Source of the DNA: G965220205 sp965220205
Lineage (GTDB): Bacteria; Chloroflexota; Dehalococcoidia; Lucifugimonadales; Australimonadaceae
Assembly (NCBI GenBank): GCA_965220205.1
Contig: OZ244812.1
Coordinates: 682,001-746,000 of the forward strand
DNA: 64,000 nt
Reading direction: 5' to 3'
Below, in pieces: positions 34,955-42,181 of the stretch (its first letter is position 1; every line of letters begins with the position of its first letter). A model generated the notes under the pieces. That model saw only the letters and a program-made list of their open reading frames with translations, was not told where the DNA came from and searched no databases. The position numbers were made by a program, and so were the translations under genes.

Positions 34955-36091
34955 ATGACCGAACAAGCGACGCAGGCCCAGCAGGCGCCGGAAAGCCAGT
35001 TGGCCGCGAATAAGGCCGCGCAGTACGGGTACGACCACTGGATCCAGTCCATCGGCGTGCCGATCCACTCGGGCTACTTCCTCGACGATCTGCGAACGCT
35101 CGAGTTGGGGTGGTGGGCCGAGCGGGAGTGCAACGCCGCGTTCTTGCAGCTCGAGGGCCTGGAGGGCGTTGCCGAGGCCCGGGTCACCGAGATTCCGCCC
35201 GGCAAGACGCTGCCGCCGCTGAAGTTCGCACTCGACGACGTGGTCTATGTGGTGGAGGGGCAGGGCTTCTGCACCGTGACGTCGGCAGACGGCAAAGCAG
35301 CCCGCACGTTCGAATGGCAGAAGCACAGCCTCTTCCTGCTGCCGCGCGGTCACACGCACCAGCTCTCGAACGCTCAAGGCGACAAGCCGGCGCGCCTGCT
35401 TCACAACAACTACCTGCCGGTGTCGATGGTCGGCATACCCGACCCCGAGCTCTACTTCAACAACGGCGTCGAGGCGCTCAACCGTCTACAGGACGACTTC
35501 TACTCCGAGGCCAAGATATCGCCGGTGGCGGCGGCGCGCGGCCGGGTCCGGGCGTCGTGGATCGGCAACTTCTTCCCCGACATGCGAGCGTGGGACAAGC
35601 TCGTCCCCTTCTGGGGGAGAGGGGCCGGGGGACACACCGTCTTCATAGAGTTCCCGAACTCGCCGATGACGTGCCACATGTCGGTGTTCGACGCGGGGAC
35701 CTACAAGAAGGGACACCGGCACGGCCCCGGCTTTGTCATCGTCATTCCGAAGGGGGAGGGCTACTCGGTTATGTGGCCCGAGGGCCGAGACAAGGTGGTC
35801 GTCCCCTGGCACGAAGGGAGCGTGTTCGTCCCGCCGAACCGCTGGTTCCACCAGCACTTCAACGTCGGTTTGGAGCCGGCCCGATACCTGGCGCTGCACC
35901 CGCCGCGCCAGTTCTCTGGGACAGGTGAACGCGTGGACCCAGGGCAGAACCAGATCGAGTACCCGGATGAGGAGTCGTTCATCCGGGAGAAGTTCGAGGG
36001 GGAGCTAGCCGCCCGGGGCACGAAGAGTCTCATGCCCCAGGAGTGCTACGAAGACCGCGACTACGAGTGGGACTACGGGAGCGACGCCTAA
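34955..36091 (+). CDS. Bicupin protein, subfamily B
   Basis: This 378-residue protein is closely related to the one at 25709. It has YDHWIQSIGVPIHSGYF, EIPPGKTLPPLKFALDDVVYVVEGQG, GTYKKGHRHGPG with a hydrophobic residue (GFV) at the motif-1 glutamate position, FHQHFNVG, and an acidic end. AGGAG precedes the ATG, 20 bases after the Rieske gene. The Rieske-bicupin pairing argues for a hydroxylation followed by a cupin-catalysed step. Confidence 0.86.
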   Translation: MTEQATQAQQAPESQLAANKAAQYGYDHWIQSIGVPIHSGYFLDDLRTLELGWWAERECNAAFLQLEGLEGVAEARVTEIPPGKTLPPLKFALDDVVYVVEGQGFCTVTSADGKAARTFEWQKHSLFLLPRGHTHQLSNAQGDKPARLLHNNYLPVSMVGIPDPELYFNNGVEALNRLQDDFYSEAKISPVAAARGRVRASWIGNFFPDMRAWDKLVPFWGRGAGGHTVFIEFPNSPMTCHMSVFDAGTYKKGHRHGPGFVIVIPKGEGYSVMWPEGRDKVVVPWHEGSVFVPPNRWFHQHFNVGLEPARYLALHPPRQFSGTGERVDPGQNQIEYPDEESFIREKFEGELAARGTKSLMPQECYEDRDYEWDYGSDA

Positions 36092-36189
36092 GGCTACACC
36101 GGCCCGTAGGGGCGCTCCCTCGTGCGCGCCCGACCCCAGCTGCCCGCCGCAGGCGAGACGCCGCCCACGTAGGCGCGGGGCGGGCGCCT

Positions 36190-36215
36190 CCGTCATTCCC
36201 GCGCAGGCGGGAATC
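36190..36215 (-). repeat. Dispersed palindromic repeat, inverted intact copy
   Basis: Read on the minus strand it is the same element as at 12659: arms ATTCCC and GGGAAT separated by GCCTGCGC, followed by GACGG. It lies between the bicupin and the PEPCK-like gene. Confidence 0.8.
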
Positions 36216-36279
36216 GGGCAGCTATCGGACAGCAACGACATCGATACGAGCGACGAACAGTACTGAGGTGACAGCGTCA

Positions 36280-38544
36280 ATGACACAGAATAGTGGGAGA
36301 CTTGCGGGCCCTCCTGCCAACCCGGCGTTCGCCGAGGCCCTCGGCGAACTCGTGGCGGTCGCGCGACAGGGCCACAGGCCTGGGAGTCTCCTCTGCAACC
36401 CGCCCGACGAGTGGTTGATACAGCAGATGCGCGTGTTTCAGGACCTTCCCGCCGACGAGCGGCAGCGCATCCGCGAGGAAACGGAGCAGATCCACGAAGA
36501 GTCGCGAAGCGCCAACGCGGAGGGCAAGGCGGCCTACCGCGCGGGCTCGGAGGTCGTGTTCCGGCTCGACACCGGGGGTCTCGCCTTCTACAGCCAGCTG
36601 GGCGTCGCCCGCCGCCCGGACCTCACGCAGTACTTCGTCGAAGGGTTCCTCAGGAACCGGGACGGGATCGCCTTCAGCGAGGAGAGCCAGGCGCTGTTCG
36701 CCGAGATACTCCCGTACCTGACACGCCGCATCGCATCGTGCCTCGAATCGGGCGAAACGGTCGTGCAGTCCGACCGCCGCATCTGCGACGTCCCGGGGCG
36801 GTCCTTCCACGCCCGCCAGCTCTTGGTGGGCACACGGTACATGCAACTGCCGTACCTGTGGCGCCAGCTGACGTTTCCGATGCCGGACGCGGAGCGGTCG
36901 AACCCTCCCGACATTCTGGAAGTGTCCGCGCCGCGCTGGCTCGAAGACATCGGCCTGCCTGACGACCTGATTGCGAGGGTGCGGGAAGCCGGCCTCACGC
37001 AGCTCGTGTTCAAGGCGCCAACGAGAGGCTTGTCGCTCCACCTCGGCTTCGACTACGTAGGCGAGCACAAGATGGGCCCGCTGAGCATAGCGATGGCCAA
37101 GGTGAAGGAGGCCAACGGCCTTGCCCTTCAGGCCGCGTTGAGCGTCGCCTGCATCAAGACGTTGGACGGCGCCACGGAGCACACGGCAATCGTCACGGCG
37201 GGGCCGTCGCTGCACGGCAAGAGCACGCTCACCATCATGATTGAGCTGCGGAACAGCGACCTCGCCCGCCTCCTCGATCTCCCGGCCGACCCGGAAGAGG
37301 GCGTCTACCCGATGAACGACGATATCGTCCTCATCCAGCCGTTGGCCGAACGGGTCGAGACCACCCGGCACGGGCGCCGACTGCGCATCTCCCACGGCAT
37401 CGACGGCACGGAGAACAACTTCTACGCCGTCCCCGCCGGGCTCACGCGCGACGACGACCCGATCACCTACGACGTCCTCCGCGGGACCACAGAGGCCCCG
37501 AACCCCCGGGAGACCCTCGAGAACGTCGTCGTCGACCTGGAGACCCACGCGCCCGACTTCCTTCAGAACCCCACCCGGAACATGCGCATGATCCTCTCTC
37601 GCGAGGGACTCCTCGCGCGGAAGGGCGCTCAGCACGTGCTGCGGCAAGTTACCGGCGGGCGGCTCACCGACGCCGCCCATGTGCCGATGGAGGACGTCGA
37701 CCGGGTGCTGTGGCAAGCGGTGATGCGTCAGAACACCATCGTGCCGCCGCTCAGGCGGCTGCGCCTCGAACAGTACGTGCGGGTCCTGATGTACGGCGAG
37801 GCCGTGCAGATGGGCGCCGCCGCCGGCGCCATCGGCAGACCCTACGTCGAGTACTTCTCCGACCCGTTCATCATCGGCCTCGAAGACGAGAACGCGAACG
37901 TCCTTGGCTACATCCTCCAGCAGCTGCGCAGCGGAGGCGTGCGCCAGGAGTTCTATGCGTTCAACACCGGCGGCGTCGGCGCCGAAACGAACGCCGAGGC
38001 CTCGGGGCCTCGCTATAAGAACATCCCGCGCGAGCTCACGCTCACGCTCCAGGAAGCCATCCTGCGGAACGCAGTGCGGTTCGAGTACGACAGCGTGATG
38101 GGGGCGGACGTCGCCGTCGCCGTTGTGAACGGCGAGGGCAGGGAGGTATGGGACCTGCGCGAGGGGTGGCTGCCGAGCCGCATCTACGACGAGGCGGAAT
38201 ACCGGCAGCGCGTCGTGGACCTCAGGCGCCGCCGCTACTACGGCGTGGACTCGGCCGACAAGGCCGGCATCCTGCGGTACACCAAGGTCAGCGACACGCT
38301 CATCGACCTCACGGACGTCCCGGCTCCGAACAACGAGCGCGAGCTGGCCTGGCTCCTGTCGTTCTTCTGGCATGTGGACGCGGCCAGCGACACCCTCGCT
38401 GAGCTGGCGGCGCACCGGCAAGAGGGGATGCTTCCGCCCGCGCATCTCCTCCGGGCGCTGCGGCGGATGTACGAGGCGAGCCAAGCCGGGGGGCTCGCGC
38501 TCTCCACGGAGGGCAGGGGCGCCCTCGCCTCGCTGGGAGTGTGA
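36280..38544 (+). CDS. Highly divergent ATP-dependent PEP carboxykinase-like protein
   Basis: This 754-residue protein is much longer than standard ATP-PEPCK (about 530). The core is recognisable: a P-loop-like GPSLHGKST (308-316) where PEPCK has GLSGTGKTT, and the acidic pair in MNDDIVLI (347-348). ENNFYAVPAGLTRDDDPITYDVL (378-400) resembles the EGGCYAK...EPDIYNAI stretch, and ENVVVD (414-419) plus NPTRNMRM follow. About 290 residues of unknown N-terminal sequence precede the core. The CYAK lysine is not conserved. ATG 36280 follows GAGGTG. It may phosphorylate or decarboxylate a substrate other than oxaloacetate. It leads the plus-strand run to 41833. Confidence 0.68.
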   Translation: MTQNSGRLAGPPANPAFAEALGELVAVARQGHRPGSLLCNPPDEWLIQQMRVFQDLPADERQRIREETEQIHEESRSANAEGKAAYRAGSEVVFRLDTGGLAFYSQLGVARRPDLTQYFVEGFLRNRDGIAFSEESQALFAEILPYLTRRIASCLESGETVVQSDRRICDVPGRSFHARQLLVGTRYMQLPYLWRQLTFPMPDAERSNPPDILEVSAPRWLEDIGLPDDLIARVREAGLTQLVFKAPTRGLSLHLGFDYVGEHKMGPLSIAMAKVKEANGLALQAALSVACIKTLDGATEHTAIVTAGPSLHGKSTLTIMIELRNSDLARLLDLPADPEEGVYPMNDDIVLIQPLAERVETTRHGRRLRISHGIDGTENNFYAVPAGLTRDDDPITYDVLRGTTEAPNPRETLENVVVDLETHAPDFLQNPTRNMRMILSREGLLARKGAQHVLRQVTGGRLTDAAHVPMEDVDRVLWQAVMRQNTIVPPLRRLRLEQYVRVLMYGEAVQMGAAAGAIGRPYVEYFSDPFIIGLEDENANVLGYILQQLRSGGVRQEFYAFNTGGVGAETNAEASGPRYKNIPRELTLTLQEAILRNAVRFEYDSVMGADVAVAVVNGEGREVWDLREGWLPSRIYDEAEYRQRVVDLRRRRYYGVDSADKAGILRYTKVSDTLIDLTDVPAPNNERELAWLLSFFWHVDAASDTLAELAAHRQEGMLPPAHLLRALRRMYEASQAGGLALSTEGRGALASLGV

Positions 38545-38607
38545 CGACGACGCGAGCTATACGATTCATAGGGATAGAGAGAAGGTCACAACGATGGGGA
38601 GAAGGCT

Positions 38608-40266
38608 ATGACGAGCGCTCAGATGACCGTCGATCAAGTGGTGTGCGAGACGCTGTCACAGTACGGGGTCGAGTACGTGTTCGGGATGAAGATATACACG
38701 GACCTCGACACGACCCGCACCCGTCCCATCGGGATTCACTACGAGACCTCGGCCGAGCTCATGGCCTACGGCTACGCCCGCGTCAGCGGCAAGCCCGGGG
38801 TCGCCGCCATCAACCGTCCCGGCACGCCCAACGTACTCATGGGTCTCGCCGAGGCGTACAACTCGTCGGTGCCCATCATCGTCCTGCTCGACGGCCTCCC
38901 TCACGGCATGGAGGGGAAGAACGCCCTCTACGCGACCGACCAGGTAGGGCTGGTTACGCCGCTGGCGAAGTGGGTCGAGGAGGTCGCCGAGCCGTCCCAG
39001 ATGCCGGAGAAGCTCCGCCGCGCCTTTCAGATCGCTACGACGGGCAGGCCGGGCCCCGTCGTGCTCATTCCCAAGGGGATCGGCGGTCAGACCGTAGCCG
39101 ACCCGCACATCTTCGCTGAGGAGCGATACTCCGCGTTTCCGGCGATGCGCGCCGCGCCCGATCCCGAGCTCATCCACGAGGCCGTGCGGCTGCTGAAGAA
39201 CGCCGAACGTCCCTGCATCATCGCGGGCGGCGGCGTCAACACGGGACGGGCGTGGGAGGAGCTGCGGGAGCTCGCCGAGCTCGCCCGTGTGCCGGTCGCC
39301 ACGACTATCTCGGGGAAGGGCGCCTTCGACGAGCACCACCCGCTCAGCGCCGGCGCGGTCGGCAGTCCGCAGGGCGGACGCCTGGGACGGGGACGAGTCG
39401 CGGCGCAGGTCGTGAGCGAGTCGGACGTTGTCCTCATGGTGGGCACGCGGACCAACCAGATGGCGACGAACAACTGGACCGTTCCCGACCGGCGCTCGAC
39501 CCTCATCCACATCGACGTGGACCCGGCGGAGATCGGCCGCAATTACACGACGGCTCTCGGCATCGTCGCCGACTCGAAGCTCGCGCTGCGGGCGCTGACC
39601 GACGCGATGCGCGCCGAGGGCTACGAGCCCGGCGACTCGCGGGAGGGCGAGATTGCATCGCTGCTCGACGATTGGGAACGCGACAACCGGGAGATCGAGG
39701 CGTCTGACGCGTCTCCCATCCACCCCGCGCGGCTGATCCACGAGATCAGGCCGTTCATTGGCCCTGACAAGATCCTCGTGTCCGACGGGTCGAGTCCGTT
39801 CATGTGGGGGAGCAGCCACCTGAAGGTGACGGCGGGGCCGACGTTCATCAGCCCGCGAGGTACGGGCGCCATTGGGACCGGCCTGCCCATGGCCATCGGC
39901 GCGCAGTTGGCGGCGCCCGACAAGCGCGTGATCTGCTTCGAGGGCGACGGCGGCATCATGTGCGGAATCCTCGGCGAGCTCGAAATCGCCGCGCGGTACG
40001 AGCTGCCACTCACCGTCGTCGTCTTCAACAACGGCAGCCTGCTCCACGAGCGGAACCGTATGACCGGGGAACTGCGCGTCCACATGGACTTCCTGCCGGG
40101 TCTCGACTTCGCAATGGTCGCGCGGGGGCTGAAGTGCGAGGGCATCCGCGTCGAGCGCCCGGAGGAGATAGGCCCCGCTATGGAGCAGGCCCTCGCGAGC
40201 CCCAAGACGACGGTGGTCGACGTCGTCCTCGACAGCGAGCACGGCTTCCCGTCCGACGCGAGGTAG
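38608..40266 (+). CDS. Thiamine-diphosphate-dependent enzyme (acetolactate synthase/decarboxylase type)
   Basis: This 552-residue protein has the three-domain order of the acetolactate synthase and benzoylformate decarboxylase family. The N-terminal Pyr domain carries the ThDP-activating glutamate (HYETSAELM, E46). A central domain follows, then the C-terminal PP domain with the GDGG...NN ThDP motif (GDGGIMCGILGELE to VVFNN). The segment between VFG and the catalytic Glu is shorter than in acetolactate synthase. GGAGAAGG precedes the ATG. It lies 63 bases after the PEPCK-like gene. It probably cleaves or condenses a 2-oxo acid; the substrate is unknown. Confidence 0.88.
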   Translation: MTSAQMTVDQVVCETLSQYGVEYVFGMKIYTDLDTTRTRPIGIHYETSAELMAYGYARVSGKPGVAAINRPGTPNVLMGLAEAYNSSVPIIVLLDGLPHGMEGKNALYATDQVGLVTPLAKWVEEVAEPSQMPEKLRRAFQIATTGRPGPVVLIPKGIGGQTVADPHIFAEERYSAFPAMRAAPDPELIHEAVRLLKNAERPCIIAGGGVNTGRAWEELRELAELARVPVATTISGKGAFDEHHPLSAGAVGSPQGGRLGRGRVAAQVVSESDVVLMVGTRTNQMATNNWTVPDRRSTLIHIDVDPAEIGRNYTTALGIVADSKLALRALTDAMRAEGYEPGDSREGEIASLLDDWERDNREIEASDASPIHPARLIHEIRPFIGPDKILVSDGSSPFMWGSSHLKVTAGPTFISPRGTGAIGTGLPMAIGAQLAAPDKRVICFEGDGGIMCGILGELEIAARYELPLTVVVFNNGSLLHERNRMTGELRVHMDFLPGLDFAMVARGLKCEGIRVERPEEIGPAMEQALASPKTTVVDVVLDSEHGFPSDAR

Positions 40267-40309
40267 GCGGGCGGGCAGGGGACGCGAGTGCACGGCGTGG
40301 AGGCTAGCC

Positions 40310-41062
40310 TTGGCCCAGTCAACGGTCCTATCCAGCGAAGCGTTCGAAGACGAGATGGCCAAGGTCATCTGGAAGCACCGGTGGGAGACGCCCAACGTCT
40401 GGGAAATCTACCTGCGCAATCATCTCTCGCGGGAAGGGGCTGCGGTCTTCGCGCTCGAGCACTGCGTATTCGCCGACAACTTCCCGCGTTGGTTCGGGAG
40501 CATCATCGGCAACTGCCCGCACCTCGACGCCCGCCAGTACATGATCGAGAACATGTATGTCGAAGAGGTGTCGGACCCGACGATCGGCCGAGGCCACTAC
40601 GAGAGCATGGTGGACTTCGCGGAGGCGTTGGGGTTCGATCGCGATTATGTCCAGGCCTACGGGGGCAGACCGTACACAAAAATGGCCCTTGCGTATTGGG
40701 ACAGCGCCAGCCGGAGCAAGCCCTGGCTCGAAGCGTTCGCGGCGGTTGGCGGCCTCGAGGCGGCGCGCGGGCCGTCGGTCAAACGGCTCGGTCGCACGAC
40801 GCCCCACAACCGGGAGAGTTGGGCCCCGCTCGGACTGCCCGACTCGGCGCTGGAGCACTGGAAGGCCGCCGAGTCCGCCGACTTCCCCGAGGGCGGACAC
40901 GGCGACGCGACGATGAAGATACTGGCCAAGTACGCCGATTCCGCCGAGAAGCAGGATGCGGTGCTGGCCACGCTGGCGGAGTCCACGCAGATACGCTGGT
41001 TCCACTTCGACCAGATCGGCCGCGACGCGTTCCAAGCGTCGAAGCTACCCCTACCGGCGTAA
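40310..41062 (+). CDS. Haem-oxygenase-fold (TenA/PqqC/CADD-like) metallo-oxidase
   Basis: This 250-residue helical protein matches the iron-containing redox enzyme family with the haem-oxygenase fold. It shows FALEHCVFADNF, IENMYVEEVSDPTIGRGHYESMVDFAEALG (Glu, Glu, His set) and a late W-F-H-F-D segment (IRWFHFDQIG), which together could supply a di-iron site. Known members cleave carbon-carbon or make N-O bonds with O2. The start is TTG 40310, preceded by GGAGG; an ATG 45 bases later is the alternative. It lies 43 bases after the ThDP gene and 9 before the SDR gene, so it is probably part of one pathway. Confidence 0.8.
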   Translation: MAQSTVLSSEAFEDEMAKVIWKHRWETPNVWEIYLRNHLSREGAAVFALEHCVFADNFPRWFGSIIGNCPHLDARQYMIENMYVEEVSDPTIGRGHYESMVDFAEALGFDRDYVQAYGGRPYTKMALAYWDSASRSKPWLEAFAAVGGLEAARGPSVKRLGRTTPHNRESWAPLGLPDSALEHWKAAESADFPEGGHGDATMKILAKYADSAEKQDAVLATLAESTQIRWFHFDQIGRDAFQASKLPLPA

Positions 41063-41071
41063 GCCCTTCGC

Positions 41072-41833
41072 ATGAGGGACTCCCGAGGCGAGCAGTCGAC
41101 AGAACCATCACGGGTTGCCGTCGTGACGGGGGGCGCTTCCGGCATTGGTCTCGGCGTCGTCTTGCATCTGCTCACCCTGGACATGGCGGTGGTCGCCGTT
41201 GACGTTGACGCCGCCGCCTGCGCGAGGCTGAGCGCGAAAGCGCACGACCGGCTCCGCGTTGTCGCCGCCGACGTCGGCGGGGAGGACGGCGCACGCGCCG
41301 CTATCGATGCGGCGTCCCGCGAGTTTGGCCGCGTCGATCTCCTCTGCAACAACGCGGGCGTCCACCCGATCGCGGCCATCGAGGAGCTCGACCTGGCGGA
41401 CTGGCGCGAGACGTTCCGGGTAAACGTCGACGCCGCCCTCCTGTGCAGCAAGGCCGCGCTCCCCGAGATGCGGCGCGGCGGAGGCGGCGCAATCGTGAAC
41501 ATCGCCTCCATCAGCGGACTGGTCCCCTACGCAGGCGGCTCCGCCTACGCGAGCTCGAAGGCCGCCCTCATCATGCTCACCAAGGTGCTCGCCCTCGAGG
41601 CCGGACCTCTCGGCGTCCGCGTCAACTGCATCTGTCCCGGCGCCATCGACGTGACCGCCGGCACAACGGAAACACCGGCTGCATTGCATATCCCCGTGCG
41701 ACGGCGCGGCACGCCGGACGACGTCGCTCACATGGTGGCGTACCTCGCGTCGGACGAGGCCGGCTACGTCAACGGCGCGGTGTTCGTGCTGGACGGCGGC
41801 GCGACCGCCGGTCGCGTCCGCTCTCAGCGATAG
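41072..41833 (+). CDS. Short-chain dehydrogenase/reductase
   Basis: This 253-residue NAD(P)-dependent oxidoreductase has TGGASGIG, the classical NNAG (CNNAGVHP), NIASISG and Y-A-S-S-K, then the ending NGAVFVLDGG. It starts 9 bases after the metallo-oxidase stop and is the last gene before the copper operon. It is not closely related to the SDR at 22820. The substrate is unknown. Confidence 0.92.
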   Translation: MRDSRGEQSTEPSRVAVVTGGASGIGLGVVLHLLTLDMAVVAVDVDAAACARLSAKAHDRLRVVAADVGGEDGARAAIDAASREFGRVDLLCNNAGVHPIAAIEELDLADWRETFRVNVDAALLCSKAALPEMRRGGGGAIVNIASISGLVPYAGGSAYASSKAALIMLTKVLALEAGPLGVRVNCICPGAIDVTAGTTETPAALHIPVRRRGTPDDVAHMVAYLASDEAGYVNGAVFVLDGGATAGRVRSQR

Positions 41834-41841
41834 GACCGGAC

Positions 41842-41871
41842 CTATCCCTACCCCCCTGGGTAGGGTATACT
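41842..41871 (+). promoter_or_regulatory. CsoR operator overlapping the copper operon promoter
   Basis: A near-perfect inverted repeat, CCCTACCC (41846-41853) and GGGTAGGG (41858-41865) with a 4-base spacer, fits the GC-rich dyads bound by CsoR repressors. It abuts the -10 box TATACT (41866-41871). Transcription would start near 41878 and run through csoR, copA and the YHS gene, giving copper-relieved autoregulation. Confidence 0.85.
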
Positions 41872-41904
41872 GTGCGTACGCACACCCCGCCACCGAGGGC
41901 GCAC

Positions 41905-42171
41905 ATGCTCGACGATACAAAACAGGAAGCGTTGAAGCGGCTCGCCTACCTGACGGGCCATCTCGAAGGCGTCCGGCGCATGATTGAAGCGGACACGTAT
42001 TGTCCGGACGTCCTCAAGCAGACCCACGCCGTCCGCAAGGCCATCTCGAAGCTTGAGACGATCATCCTCGAGGGCCACCTCAACTCATGCGTGGCCGAAG
42101 GGATCCGGGACGGCCGCCAGGAGCAGGTGGTGTCGGAGTTGATGGAGCTCTACGAGGTCGCCAACCGATAG
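41905..42171 (+). CDS. csoR: Copper-sensing transcriptional repressor CsoR
   Basis: This 88-residue all-helical DUF156 protein has the Cu(I) triad C33, H58 and C62, with the spacing (25 and 4) found in M. tuberculosis CsoR (C36, H61, C65). That separates it from nickel-type RcnR proteins. It would bind the dyad at 41846-41865 and release it on Cu(I) binding. The ATG at 41905 gives the usual CsoR length. copA starts 10 bases downstream. Confidence 0.95.
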   Translation: MLDDTKQEALKRLAYLTGHLEGVRRMIEADTYCPDVLKQTHAVRKAISKLETIILEGHLNSCVAEGIRDGRQEQVVSELMELYEVANR

Positions 42172-42181
42172 GCGAAAGGCG

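Noticed and set aside
36277..38484. Long open frame on the minus strand opposite the PEPCK-like gene
   Set aside because: It is an antisense shadow typical of high-GC coding DNA. The composition is Arg/Val/Leu-rich with no motif, and the plus-strand gene has motifs and a ribosome site.
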